A DNA stretch of 64,000 nucleotides from Sergeia podlipaevii (GCA_030849805.1 JASANZ010002261.1:61766-125765), one strand, 5' to 3'; shown: positions 49,510 to 59,888, counted from the first letter of the stretch. Program-made: numbers and translations. The notes: a model not told the origin generated them from the sequence alone.

Positions 49510-51296
49510 GATTACAAAGCCGCGTTTGGAAAAGCACAATAAAAGTAATAATAGCAAAGAAATGTCTATCAAAAACTTTTGCTTGATCTTTCGATTTAAC
49601 TTCGGCTTTAGTGGAAAAAAGAAAAAGAATATGAAAGAACAAGTGAGAGCGTGCAATGATAAGAGATAGTACTATTCAGAAATGTAACTTGTGCAGTATT
49701 TGTCAATATAGTGTCCACGTCACACACCCTCCCGTAAAAAAAAAAAAAAAGATTTCTTAGAAGTTGGCTGAATGACATTCAGCCATGAAGTCGCACATAT
49801 AGACACACTCATACATCAGTGAAATGATGAGAAAAAAAATGGTGTTGCTCTATACGCTTCCACACACAAAAAAGAAAGATAGCGAATCGCTTCATTAAAA
49901 TAAATAGATAAAAAATTATCAAAAAAGAGAAAACAAAAGTAAGTTATACAACAGCACAAAACAAAAAAAGGAAATGGAGAAAAGGGGGAAAGATAAAAAT
50001 CATTTTTAAAATGCTAGTGCTATACAGTGTGGCCAAAGGCATTGAAGCCTTCTTAACGAGATTTTTCATAAAAAAGGGCATCTTCTTCTGTCCCCCTCTC
50101 TCCTCCAAAAAAAAGGATACACAGGCGCATATGAATATATATCGAGGCACACATAACATATGGTTCAACACGACACGATCAATGCTGTCATCCACTTTAT
50201 AGAGAGTCAAGTAAGCCATATCACAAAAAAAAGCTCGTGTGCACATGCATATACACCACCTTCAAAACTTGCTTCTTCAGATAGCACACAAAAATTTTCT
50301 ATTGTGTTGTTGGTATTGTTTCTTTTTGTTGCTGTTGTTGCCTTTTTCTTTTCGTCTTTATCCGGTCGCGTATGCGTGTCAACGTGTGTGTATGCGTTTG
50401 CTTGCATTGTGGAATAAATATTATATTCCTTTATGTGATTATAGAGCCCATTCACCTACAAGCGCGCGCAGGAACATGTATATTATACGCATACAGACAT
50501 ACAAATAAAGCAGAAAAAAGGATACATATATATATCCAGAGAAATAGATAGATGCACGGCAGCTTTTTTATACACAAAAAAAAAAATCACTCTAACCCAT
50601 GACGTAAAAAAAAAGGTGTAAGGGAACAAAAGATTTGAATAAAATAGAGGAAAGAAAAAGCACCAACAAAACTTCTGGTATCAATCTGTCCAAACAATAC
50701 ATTTGTATATATATATATATATAAAGAAAGAGAGAAAGAGAGCAAAAGGAAGGGCAGGCCGGACGTAGGAAACAGTAAAAAAGTATAAGGGACCTCTATA
50801 TAGCAGTAGATACACACAAGCACAAGCACGATCCACCTCAGCATACAAGTGACACAATTTCCTCATCGCCTTTATGTGTACCTCTTTGAAGCTCACGGAA
50901 GAACCCTTTACATTTGGCACGCGCAGTCTGCTTCCTCCCATGCATATATCTTGGCCAAAGATAGAAGCAAAAAGCATAAGCCAGCACCGCAAAGGAACCC
51001 CAAGTAGTGGCTCCTTCTCATCCGTTCCTCCCCTTCTCTTACCAGATGTTTCGCTCTATTTTTCCCGTGGCACTGCTGCTCACATGCTTTTATTAAAAGT
51101 TCACTCGCGTTGATTTATTGATCTTGATGTGCTTTGGAGTCCATTTTTCCTCCCGACTCTCTCTCTCAATTGTTTTCTCGTTGATTTTGATTGCCATTGG
51201 ATATATATTCTTCTGTGAAACTCAGAGGTGTGGTGATGTCTACAGGCAAAGCAAAAGAGAGAAAAAAAAAACAGTTAAGGGAGTCCTACCCTCCGC

Positions 51297-51328
<32 letters not shown>

Positions 51329-51370
51329 CTTGGCAAGTTTGAGATACGCAAATATCTCCCCTTCCCTATG
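49510..51370. other. Intergenic spacer (1.9 kb)
   Basis: AT-rich with A runs (49736-49751), a TATATA run near 50706-50723 and a (CA)n run at 51296-51321 just past the stop of the next gene. Frames such as 50681-50992 are unsupported. Confidence 0.6.
51296..51321. repeat. (CA)13 microsatellite
   Basis: Thirteen CA units in the presumed 3' UTR of the CFB-like gene (GT on the sense strand). Confidence 0.95.
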
Positions 51371-53056
51371 CTACACATATGGGTCATGACGCCAGCAGCC
51401 AGAAGCATAGTGGACAACTCCAGTAAGCTTCTTCGTACTGCAATCTTCACTGCCGAAAGCGTTAGTGGCGGCGGCGGCGCTGTATACGTAGTTTGGATCG
51501 TAGCTCGCCAGCCATTCCTGCTCCTCAACAGAAAGGTTTTCTTCCCCCCATTGGCCGCACATCTCATAGTGGTTGTTGTAGTCATAGCTATAGTCATAAC
51601 CGTAGTCATAGCCGTAGTTGTAGTCGTTGGTGGTGGAAGCGGAATCCCAATAGTAGTACGGCTGCTGCTGCTCCACATAATGGTGGTGGTTGTAGCCGCT
51701 ATCGCTGTACCCAAGCTCGCTGTTACCGCTGGGAGTGTTCCCATTAGCGCTGCGTGGGGTGGAGACGGTGGTCGAGAGAGAAGGGGACGATTGTTTACAG
51801 CACTCCGACCTGGGGGTGGCATCAACAGTGGGAGTGATAGCCGTGGCGGTTCCGGCGGTTGTCGACGTCTTGTGCGTAGCCGTTGGCGCAGAGGAAGCAC
51901 GCTCTACCACAATGGTCTTACGTGGCATGTGCTTCATCGAGGTCGACCTCTGTCGTCCGTCCGCTTCGGCTGCCAGCACGCTCTCCTGGCTGGGAAACGC
52001 GAGCCACACACCCTCCACTTCCTCCACAGAGTCAAAAAACAAACGGTGGTGGGCAGCCAGAAGGCGCGTCGCAACGTCATTCCCGCGAACCGTCACCCAT
52101 GCACAGCCCTTGCCCCGGCGAGTGTGAGGATCCACATGATTCTCCACTGCCACAAGAGACCCAGGCGGAGCACCAAGCACGTCCTCAACGAGCCAGCGGA
52201 CCATCGGCACCGTCGCACTTCGGCGTAGCTGACCAAAAAAGAGACGGTGAAGATCTCCCGTAGGGCATGTGGCACACACAAGAGTCTTGGTGAACTTTCC
52301 ACAGTGCTCGCATTGCCACTGACCACAGTTAGGCTGCAGGGCAGCTTCCATCGCGGCTTCATCAGCGAGGAGGTCCTCCCGACATGGAATAAAGATGGCT
52401 GGCTTGCTGGTGTGCGGCATACGCAGCACTGAAGCATACGACATTGACTGCTTGAAGACAGTCTTGCTGATTCCTCGGAGACGAAGGACCGTTTCTGTAT
52501 TAAGAAAGGAGAGCACCGAATCCCAGACGTCCTCGTTGCGGGCGAAGGCGGCGCTGCAAGAGTTGGTTGTGTTGCTCTTCAGCGTAGAAATGTGGGTAAA
52601 AAACTCGTTGAGGTCCTCATCTTCGTCGTCATCGCAGTTGGTGTCGGAGCTGGCTGAAGATGACGTGACCCGCTCAGACAGGTCGGCGCACTGCATCAAC
52701 TTGCTTCCGCTCTGCGAGTAGTAAAAGTTGGAAAAAACGTCCTCGTTTCCAGCATAGGGGCGTCCAGCATAGGTGAAGGCGTCTGCCATGAGCTCAGTGC
52801 TGAGCATGCTGTCCATACCAACAACGCTTGAAATGGTATGCGACGCGAGGACCAGCAGCACAAGTCCAATCTCCCGTGTTAAGTGAGGAAGACGCTTGAC
52901 CGAAGTGGAAGGCTGGAAGTTGCGGACAGAAGTGGTATTGTTCTGCTGCTGCTTGGCGTTGGCCTGTGCATCGCGATCGCCACGTCCGCTATTGCGGTGG
53001 TCGTGAAGGTTCTTGTTCATTTGGAACAAGAAATGATGTGGTGGAGATAGACTCAA
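51371..53056 (-). CDS. F-box, zinc-finger and RRM-like RNA-binding protein, CFB-family candidate
   Basis: 561 aa. An F-box-like helical motif lies at about 174-205 (VWDSVLSFLNTETVLRLRGISK). Next is a C-x2-C-x8-C-x2-C zinc knuckle at about 247-262 (CEHCGKFTKTLVCATC). An RRM-like fold follows (about 266-365: LHRLFFGQLRRS...RGKGCAWVTVRG). A Tyr-rich low-complexity region (DYNYGYDYGYDYSYDYN) precedes the very C-terminus, WRHDPYV. The combination resembles the T. brucei CFB family, where CFB2 binds VSG mRNA and recruits the MKT1-PBP1 complex through a C-terminal [YWT][RQ]x[ND]PY-type motif. HDPY also fits the H(E/D/N/Q)PY MKT1 signature. Role inferred: mRNA-specific stabilisation or translation. 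Domain calls are by eye. Confidence 0.7.
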   Translation of the reverse strand: MSLSPPHHFLFQMNKNLHDHRNSGRGDRDAQANAKQQQNNTTSVRNFQPSTSVKRLPHLTREIGLVLLVLASHTISSVVGMDSMLSTELMADAFTYAGRPYAGNEDVFSNFYYSQSGSKLMQCADLSERVTSSSASSDTNCDDDEDEDLNEFFTHISTLKSNTTNSCSAAFARNEDVWDSVLSFLNTETVLRLRGISKTVFKQSMSYASVLRMPHTSKPAIFIPCREDLLADEAAMEAALQPNCGQWQCEHCGKFTKTLVCATCPTGDLHRLFFGQLRRSATVPMVRWLVEDVLGAPPGSLVAVENHVDPHTRRGKGCAWVTVRGNDVATRLLAAHHRLFFDSVEEVEGVWLAFPSQESVLAAEADGRQRSTSMKHMPRKTIVVERASSAPTATHKTSTTAGTATAITPTVDATPRSECCKQSSPSLSTTVSTPRSANGNTPSGNSELGYSDSGYNHHHYVEQQQPYYYWDSASTTNDYNYGYDYGYDYSYDYNNHYEMCGQWGEENLSVEEQEWLASYDPNYVYSAAAATNAFGSEDCSTKKLTGVVHYASGCWRHDPYV

Positions 53057-53674
53057 GGCAAAACTATAAAACTCTTTGGTGACTTGGTACCTTCAATGTT
53101 TGCGCAAAGTGGGTGAAAATGAAGTTGCAATCTTGCAGAGAACTGGAATTTGAGACTTGCGCTTCCTTGTTCGGGGTTGTTATTCTGTTAGCAAAAATGA
53201 AGAATGTGAGTGTGTGAGCTGATGAAAACTCGTTCACTGATTTCCTTTCAAATAGTAAAAAAAAAGAGACAGTAACAAAAAAAAAAGATGAAGAGAGAGA
53301 GAGGATTATTAGTTTCTTTCATTAGACGCACAGCAAGTACACTTACGCATCGTGTATCTCACTGCATATTCGCATCTACAGTATCCCGCTGCATTATTAC
53401 CAACTCCGGCTTCAACAGAAACAGAGAGGTGTATGATGATGGTTATGCAAATGTGTACACGTCATGTCTACAAACTTCCCTCTTTTCTGTCGCGTCACTA
53501 GTGCCTTTCTTTATTATTTATGTATCCGTTAGAAAACACCATAAATATAACCGTAGGAGCAAAGCGGTAACGCACACTCAACAAAAATGTGTGCACCTCC
53601 CGTTTCATGTTACTTCAACAAACGCCTCACTTAAAGATAAAAAGCACAACAACAGTTTACAACATTAAGCGGAC
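53057..53674. other. Intergenic spacer
   Basis: Less AT-biased than other spacers. A plus-strand frame at 53288-53668 exists but has no motif and runs against the transcription unit. No gene seen. Confidence 0.6.
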
Positions 53675-54388
53675 CTAGTAGCGAGGGTGGATCAAGTCAA
53701 GTACCTCCTTACCAGGCATTTCGTGCAGGGCACGCTCACCCCTAAGCGCTTCCGCAGTCTCTTCTGCAAGATACCCGCCACTCTGGCCACACTCTGATAT
53801 CCACGCACGGCTTACTGGGGTGCCGCATCGGGAGCCACAGCTCTTCGCGATCGCGTTGACGATATCCCATCCATCTACGACTTGGCCTACCACCACGAAC
53901 TTGCGGTCTAGTTGCTCGTTTCGTCCTAAGTTAAAGAAAAATTGTGAACCATTCTGGTTTGGTCCGCTATGAGCCATGGCGACTGTGCCTGGAAGATGCT
54001 TCCCTGCCTTGCCCTCAAAACTCTCGTCTGGAAAAGGGTACCCAAACACACTGACATTGCTGCGGCCATCCTTAGTCAAGATATCGCCACCTTGAACAAC
54101 AAACCCAGGGATGATACGGTGGAACGGAATACCCTTGTAGAACAGTGGGCACTCGCTAGCTCCCCGCTCACCAGTGCAAAGGGAACGAAAGTTCTCGCTA
54201 CTTTTTGGAACTGTATCACGAAACAGCTCGATTGAAACCCTGCCTAGCGCATCACCCTCGACTGTGATATCAAAAAATACAATGGGGTTGGCAACGACTG
54301 GTGCATAAGGCATATAAGCTGCAGCCATTTTTTGTGGCCTAAGCGCCACTCGTGTGAAGAACAGCATAGCAGAGATAGCAAAACTCAA
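53675..54388 (-). CDS. Cyclophilin-type peptidyl-prolyl isomerase
   Basis: 237 aa. Cyclophilin core with FFDITVEGDALGRVSIELF, ENFRSLCTGERG, FHRIIPGFVVQGGD (catalytic Arg, Phe and Gln) and HSGPNQNGSQFFF. The residue equivalent to the cyclosporin-contacting Trp of human CypA appears to be Gln (RNEQLDRKFVVVG), suggesting low drug sensitivity. A ~35-residue C-terminal extension follows the core (GGYLAEETAEALRGERAL..). An alternative start at the Met at 54328 (MAAAYMPYAP) would remove 20 residues that could otherwise act as a targeting sequence. The choice is undecided. Confidence 0.93.
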   Translation of the reverse strand: MSFAISAMLFFTRVALRPQKMAAAYMPYAPVVANPIVFFDITVEGDALGRVSIELFRDTVPKSSENFRSLCTGERGASECPLFYKGIPFHRIIPGFVVQGGDILTKDGRSNVSVFGYPFPDESFEGKAGKHLPGTVAMAHSGPNQNGSQFFFNLGRNEQLDRKFVVVGQVVDGWDIVNAIAKSCGSRCGTPVSRAWISECGQSGGYLAEETAEALRGERALHEMPGKEVLDLIHPRY

Positions 54389-55660
54389 AGCGCTTGGCTA
54401 GAGCACGTCTCACAACTCTTTAGGACCCACAGCCTTTGTAAACTTTCTTTTCCTGCTTTTCCTTCGTATCTGTGTATGCGTGCTAGTATCGTGCCTCTCA
54501 GAAAGGCAGTGACTAATCAAAGTATTTCTTAATGAGATGAAAGAAAAGAGAAAAAGAAATGAAAGAAGCGTGCAGTTGGTATGGTAAAAGAAAAAAAAAG
54601 CAGTAGGCAATGTAAAGAGGCAATCGTTTCCATCGTGCCACAAGCATTCTCAGAGACAGCCACAAAAAAGGAAAAAAAAAAAAGAGAGAAACTGTTCATC
54701 AAGTGCATCTTTGACTCGCCCTTCACTTTTCTTTCTTCCTTCAATAAAGTACATTAGTTTCATTGAATATCATTGGTTGATGGTGTAGAATACTCCGTAC
54801 AGTTTTGGAAGGCGCGATACAAGAAAAGAAAAAAAAGGAAAAAGGGCATGCTTCTACAACGACTGCAACCCAATGTCATAATGATGAAAAAGAAAATGTC
54901 CTTTATTTCACGATTTGTAGTTATTCTTTCTTTCATTTCTTCTCTTTTGTTTCCTTCGTGTTGCTCGTGCTTCTCATAGTCAAAAAAAAAAAAGATAAAA
55001 GAAGGGAGAAAACGCACATACACACACTCACACCAACAAACAGTGAATATCATCAGATAGAATAAAGAGAGAAAGGAGACATAATGAGCTCCGCCACTCG
55101 GACGCCAAATGAGCGTACTGCACTTTGCTTTCTGTGTTTTCCCTACCCAATTGCAGAAGTAGAGAAGAAGGATATCCGCTCAGCATATCCATGTACAAGA
55201 TAAAAAAAAACTGCTGAAACATCGTTTCACTTATCTAAAATAAAGTCAAAAATACATGTATTAATGTGTGCGTGTATCTGATTTCTTTTCCCTTCGCTAT
55301 CCTGCTATGCAACCTATCATCTCTATTTATCCACTTTTTGTTTTCCCCTTTCACACTCGCACCACTTGCAACTAAGCGTAGTGCTGAAGTTGCACACGGG
55401 CGTTCTCACTTTTTTTTCCTAATTATATATCTGCTTATTTGTCTTTTTTTTTTCCTTGTGTGTGTGTGTGTGTGTGTGTGTTTTCAATATCATTTCTACG
55501 TGTCATTTTCTATATCTCACTTTTGCCTTTTGGCAAGCTTTGTGATACATAAAATGAAAGAGAAGAGTCAAGATCAATGCCCCACCGGTATGGACTAAAG
55601 TGCGCCACTCAGCGCATCGCTGCTCTGTCCAAAAGCCACATACGCTGGTATTCATGTTGA
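54389..55660. other. Intergenic spacer
   Basis: Purine-rich on the plus strand at 54535-54600 and 54660-54690, i.e. polypyrimidine on the transcribed strand. A (TG)n run lies at 55457-55481. No gene seen. Confidence 0.6.
55457..55481. repeat. (TG)n microsatellite
   Basis: Twelve TG units in the presumed 3' UTR of the EF-hand gene. Confidence 0.95.
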
Positions 55661-56314
55661 TTAGCATCCACATGTCGTCTTCTCCTTCTTCTTCTCTTTG
55701 GTCTCCTTCTGCTTCTCTTTCTCCTCACGAGCAGCGGCCTCGGCCTTGGCCTTCGCGGCCTCCGCCTCCTTGCGCTTCCTCTCAGCCTCAGCACGCTGCT
55801 TCTCTTCCGCCTCCTTCTGCGCAATCCTCTTTGCGCCTTCCTCCGCATCCATCTTGCGGCGCTCGGCAAGGCACAGTGCGCCTTCCTCGCCGTACATGGC
55901 ACGCATGAAATCTTCGGCAGTGATCGCACCCTTGTTGTCGTGATCTAGGTTGGTGAAGAGAGCATCAACCTCCTCATCGGTAAGGGCAGCATTGGAAGAG
56001 GAGCTCTTCTTGGTGATCTCCTGGAGGGAGTTGCGGGTGATCACGTTGGAAGGAGCCACCACCACCACCGCATTGGCCATATCCTCTGCAGAGACAAAGG
56101 AAGCCTTGTGCTCCTCGCAGAACTGGATAAACTCCTCCTCGGTCATTTGACCAGGGTAGATGCTGGCGGCAACGGCCTCATCAACTGCAGGGCTGGCAAG
56201 GTGGTAGCCAGCCTCCATGGCGGCGACGGTAATTAGAGGGCGAGAGAGAACCTCGATGCCATCCTCACGAGTGATGTGGCGCTTTGCAAAAGCTTCAGTA
56301 GTGGTGACGGTCAT
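55661..56314 (-). CDS. EF-hand protein with charged helix and C-terminal CGC
   Basis: 217 aa from the ATG at 56314. The first ~85 residues form no known domain (PLITVAAMEAGYHLASPAVDEAVAASIYPGQMTEEEFIQF). An EF-hand-like pair lies at about 110-145; the better loop is DHDNKGAITAED, with Asp rather than Glu at position 12. A long Ala/Glu/Lys helix follows (about 155-210), ending KKKEKTTCGC. The end CGC matches the CxC type of double geranylgeranylation site or could be palmitoylated, which with the basic stretch suggests membrane attachment. Function unknown; a calcium-responsive flagellar or membrane protein is a guess. The frame extends upstream through Phe-rich spacer that contains the splice signal, so the internal ATG is chosen. 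Confidence 0.8.
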   Translation of the reverse strand: MTVTTTEAFAKRHITREDGIEVLSRPLITVAAMEAGYHLASPAVDEAVAASIYPGQMTEEEFIQFCEEHKASFVSAEDMANAVVVVAPSNVITRNSLQEITKKSSSSNAALTDEEVDALFTNLDHDNKGAITAEDFMRAMYGEEGALCLAERRKMDAEEGAKRIAQKEAEEKQRAEAERKRKEAEAAKAKAEAAAREEKEKQKETKEKKKEKTTCGC

Positions 56315-56676
56315 TTTTAAGTTTATGCTGGTACAAAAGAAAGTTGTCCGTATATGACAAAAATAGAATGCAAAAGTAAGTTGCCTAGTGAGTGAACCTA
56401 GCAAGCAAGACGATTGAAAAGCAACAGGAAAACATAGAAGAAAGAAAGGATGAAGGCATACATGAAATGAAGAATGATCCAGGATGCAAAAGATGTTACA
56501 AAATAGGAATGACACCTTAGTACCAAAAAAAAAAGAAAAAAAAATAGCAAAAAGCAAGGACTTAACATGGCGTGTGTTGCCGCTTAAGCAATATAGCTGT
56601 GATGGGCTGTCAGAGCAGCCACAAAAGGAAAGTCTGAAAAGAAAGAAAAAGCACACAAAAGATTATTATAGCTGAC
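56315..56676. other. Intergenic spacer
   Basis: Short AT-rich spacer containing the splice signal of the EF-hand gene. No gene seen. Confidence 0.6.
56328..56346 (-). promoter_or_regulatory. Predicted trans-splice acceptor for the EF-hand gene
   Basis: On the minus strand, ACTTTCTTTTGTACCAG places the AG at 56329-56328, 14 bp before the chosen ATG. Confidence 0.5.
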
Positions 56677-58032
56677 CTAGAGCAGCTCCATAGAGCGAGA
56701 GGTGGAAATCGTGCCACCAAGATCGCCAACGCGTCGGAAAACAGATCCCAGTTCATTATTAGTCGGATTCATCTTACTTGGATACAGCCTGTTCTTAAAC
56801 CGTACCCAGTCAAACTCGTTGTCAAAAGTTTTCCCGCTACCTTCTAGAATGCCTCTAGTCTGTTGTGACTCCATGTGAGTACGCTTCCCTCTCAAGGAGT
56901 AATCCAAGCCAGCATGCTTTAAGTGCAGTGTTGACACCTTTTCCTTGAGCTCTAAAAGTTCCGGGCTCTCTGGAAACAATGTAAGTGCATCATTCACAAT
57001 GCTCTCAGCTCTAGAAAAGTCATCCTGATACGCTACAGCCGTTGCCCACAACGCATATCCACGGCGCGCTGTGCTTTCTTTGCGCTGAGTAGCAGTCCCC
57101 AAGAGCGCCGACTCCCTTCCATGATACTCGGCATCTTTAAATCTCCCATCCATAATTAAAGCAGTAGCCATGTTGCTGTGCACGATTGATTGAGTTTCGT
57201 CATCATGAGCGAACTGAAGCGAGCTAGATAAAAGCGAAAAGGCGTCGTCATGGCACTTCTTGGTGGTACATCCTTCCGCAAACGTGGTGAGCAACTGGAT
57301 CAACTTCCGTTCATCCTTTGCAGTGCTATTGGGTGGAGAGAAGGCAGCACCCACAGAGCGCGCAACTGTTTCTGAAATCTCGTCTTTCCGTGCTAAAGCA
57401 TCGTTCCCTGCTGCTGGCTCTACTAAAAGTAGTGGATCTTCAAAAGCGCTCCTCGCCAGCCTTCTATGAGGAGTACTACCACTCTCGGTGATGGCTTCCC
57501 TATAATCGTACAGATCATCCAGTACCCTGTCGTGCAGCTTTGGGAAGCTAAGAGCTGCTCTCACTCCAATCGGTGAAACCTGGATGCCCAATTGCTCACC
57601 AAATCGCTTTAAAGGCTTCAAGAACACAGCAGCGCTTGGCTCAATACTCGTATATCCTCGCGAGTTTTCTGCAACAGGAAAGCTTTCCACAGCGGAGGAG
57701 AAGTCCTCAACGGCCTGCTGAAGCACCTCAACTGGATTCTTCACAAAGCAGGAGAGCCACTCCTCCACCTCAATTGGGACGTGCTCTTGTTTATATGTTG
57801 CCAAGAACTCATTCAGCCTAAACGGAGTTTCCAGTCCTGTAGGAAAGCAGCCCAAAGTCCACCAGTACTTCATCGTGAAAGGTCCAGGGCCATGAGGACC
57901 AGCAAAGCGGTACAAATACGTGGTTGGGTTCATCGACATGTGCTTCTGATGCTTTGATCCTGGGCTCCACCCACCTCGTTGATAGCTACGCAAAAAGCAT
58001 GATTGGCGAAGCATCAGGACACAGAATTCCAA
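56677..58032 (-). CDS. Conserved hypothetical protein with TPR-like helices
   Basis: 451 aa. The N-terminus (MEFCVLMLRQSCFLRSYQRGGW, possibly starting at the Met at codon 7) is basic and hydroxylated and could be a mitochondrial presequence. A Gly/Pro/aromatic block follows (YRFAGPHGPGPFTMKYWWTLGCFP, about 41-64). Residues about 250-370 look like TPR-type helical pairs (DAFSLLSSSLQFAHDDE..HSNMATALIMDGRFKDAEYHG; GYALWATAVAYQDDFSRAESIVNDAL). The C-terminal part is not recognised. I do not know the family; a mitochondrial scaffold is one possibility. It sits between two genes that also look mitochondrial or membrane-linked. Confidence 0.75.
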   Translation of the reverse strand: MEFCVLMLRQSCFLRSYQRGGWSPGSKHQKHMSMNPTTYLYRFAGPHGPGPFTMKYWWTLGCFPTGLETPFRLNEFLATYKQEHVPIEVEEWLSCFVKNPVEVLQQAVEDFSSAVESFPVAENSRGYTSIEPSAAVFLKPLKRFGEQLGIQVSPIGVRAALSFPKLHDRVLDDLYDYREAITESGSTPHRRLARSAFEDPLLLVEPAAGNDALARKDEISETVARSVGAAFSPPNSTAKDERKLIQLLTTFAEGCTTKKCHDDAFSLLSSSLQFAHDDETQSIVHSNMATALIMDGRFKDAEYHGRESALLGTATQRKESTARRGYALWATAVAYQDDFSRAESIVNDALTLFPESPELLELKEKVSTLHLKHAGLDYSLRGKRTHMESQQTRGILEGSGKTFDNEFDWVRFKNRLYPSKMNPTNNELGSVFRRVGDLGGTISTSRSMELL

Positions 58033-58265
58033 ACTCTCAAATGATACTAGTTACAAACAAGGACAACAAGGAAGAGCGAAAAAGCCGAGAACAATGATAC
58101 ATAAACAGAAAACACAAAGGGCATCCCGGTAACAAGGAGACAGCTGGCCCAATAGCAATCAAGCAACAATAACACCACCAACAAAGGAAAACTTTCAACA
58201 TTTATATGCTGAGGCAAAGAAGCAATTATGCATGAAAAAAAAAAAAACGATAGCTAAACCGCCGA

Positions 58266-58847
58266 TCATAATTGTCGTCGATAGCGAATAACAGCCATAG
58301 CTGCAGATAACAACACAGCGCTGATAATAAGCACCTTTGCGTGTGGTGAAAAAAAGGAGAACCTTTCATTTACGACACTAAAACTTAGAGGAAGATGTTC
58401 TGCTTGCTGGGAAGTAGATAAGTCATCTAGGCACTTGGCAACCGCATCAGGTGTCGATTTCACCGGATTGCCCGCACCTAAGCGCGATGTGAATTGAAAT
58501 GAAAATAACCCTGTAATACTTGTCTTGCCGATGTGCAGAAGCAATCCAAAGGAATAGCTCCTCTCAACGTCATCTCCATCGAAAATAGATATGACCTGCT
58601 TCAGGGGGTCAATCTGAAATGACTGCGTCTCGTCCATCGAGCACAGCACTAAATCATTGCCTTTGAAGTCAAACTGCGTACGATACCGATTAAATCTTGA
58701 GTGTGTCTCGTCACTATACTGTTTTGCAATCCATACAATACGAGTAAAGACGGTTCTCTTAAGTGCACAGCTAGCTAGCAAAGAAATTTCCAGTACTTCA
58801 CTGCTTGGCGCCATCACAACAAGTGAAAACGCCTTCTTTAGCTTCAT
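58266..58847 (-). CDS. Hypothetical tail-anchored membrane protein
   Basis: 193 aa. A soluble body of mixed alpha/beta character ends in one hydrophobic segment (VLIISAVLLSAAMAVI, about 172-187) followed by a short basic end RYRRQL. This is the layout of a tail-anchored protein; a moderately hydrophobic span with a basic tail suits the mitochondrial outer membrane. No family recognised. An alternative start at the Met at codon 12 is possible. Confidence 0.7.
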   Translation of the reverse strand: MKLKKAFSLVVMAPSSEVLEISLLASCALKRTVFTRIVWIAKQYSDETHSRFNRYRTQFDFKGNDLVLCSMDETQSFQIDPLKQVISIFDGDDVERSYSFGLLLHIGKTSITGLFSFQFTSRLGAGNPVKSTPDAVAKCLDDLSTSQQAEHLPLSFSVVNERFSFFSPHAKVLIISAVLLSAAMAVIRYRRQL

Positions 58848-59091
58848 TATATGTCCACTGAAAAAAAAAAAAGAATATCAACCTTCGAGTGGTAAGGATA
58901 AGATCAAAAACTAAAAAGATGCATATTATATACTTTACAGATATGCTTGTGTCACAAAAGTATCAGAAAAATATCAATAAGCTAAGAAGCGTGTTGTGTG
59001 GCCAACGAAAAAAAATCATTACACACAAAAAAGAAAGTAATCCATGAAACAAATTACGATAAAAGAAGGAAACTGCAAGCAGTACATTATA

Positions 59092-59886
59092 CTAATCAGC
59101 GAAAACGCGCAGCAGACGCAGCCAATTCAAGTACTCCTGTTGTTCCAAATAGTATGCCTGAGACATAATGAATTCTGCAAATCCATTGTTGATTCCTCTT
59201 TCATCCAAGTAATCCAAAATCTCGTCAGACAAATCATCGTCAAGCTCGCTCAGCATAGGACCGCGGTACTTTCTACCAAGTAGGCGCCTTGATGTTAAGT
59301 TGGTTGTGAATGGGTGCAATTCAGATGTTAGCTTTGATGAAGGATCAAGAGCCTTTTCAGCAGCTTCAAGTGCCTTATTGGTAGTATGAATGGCAAAAGA
59401 GTCCATTACCAGTTCCATGTCTATGGAAGTTAGACCAATCTCGAGACCACCCTTGGGATATCGCGTTTTGCGGATAAAAGCAGTGAAGTTTAGATATTCT
59501 TGCTCTTCGCGCTCACCGTTATCCATGCGATACGTTCCTTCATATTCTTTCCTCTCCAGTAAAGCAACAATATGAATTTCTTCCGCACCACATGCGCGGA
59601 TCTCAACTTCCTTATATAAATCAAACCGATTTGTGCCTGTTCTGTGCTCAAGCCGCCAGCCGCTGGGGAGAAGCGGCTTTGGTGGTAAAAAGTCACGAAG
59701 ACTTTCCTCTTTCAACTCTCTTGTAGCCAAGTTGTACAATTTACGGTGGCAACGAGGCTCAGTGCGAACGTGCGTCGGCGTATGATTTGGATGAGAAGGC
59801 ACAGTGGTGGTACCGCTCATCGAGCAGCATCGCGCATGGCACCCAGCCATCCCTGCAAAAATACATGCTAAAGATACACGTCGCAT
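59092..59886 (-). CDS. p32/MAM33-family mitochondrial matrix protein
   Basis: 264 aa from the ATG at 59886. MAM33/p32 proteins form acidic doughnut trimers in the mitochondrial matrix; the T. brucei homologue p22 takes part in RNA editing. The C-terminal hallmark is clear: DEILDYLDERGINNGFAEFI then QEYLNWLRLLRVFAD. The acidic segment ELDDDLSDE and the beta-rich middle (FDLYKEVEIRACG..IHIVALLER; GGLEIGLTSIDMELVMDSFAI) fit as well. The Cys/Arg-rich N-terminus (MRRVSLACIFAGM) looks like a presequence. The frame opens 23 codons upstream (Phe-rich), but those overlie the splice signal. Confidence 0.9.
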   Translation of the reverse strand: MRRVSLACIFAGMAGCHARCCSMSGTTTVPSHPNHTPTHVRTEPRCHRKLYNLATRELKEESLRDFLPPKPLLPSGWRLEHRTGTNRFDLYKEVEIRACGAEEIHIVALLERKEYEGTYRMDNGEREEQEYLNFTAFIRKTRYPKGGLEIGLTSIDMELVMDSFAIHTTNKALEAAEKALDPSSKLTSELHPFTTNLTSRRLLGRKYRGPMLSELDDDLSDEILDYLDERGINNGFAEFIMSQAYYLEQQEYLNWLRLLRVFAD

Positions 59887-59888
59887 TG

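Noticed and set aside
51191..52228. 345-aa plus-strand open frame
   Set aside because: It is the antisense shadow of the CFB-like gene on the minus strand, starts in a CA repeat and has no motif.
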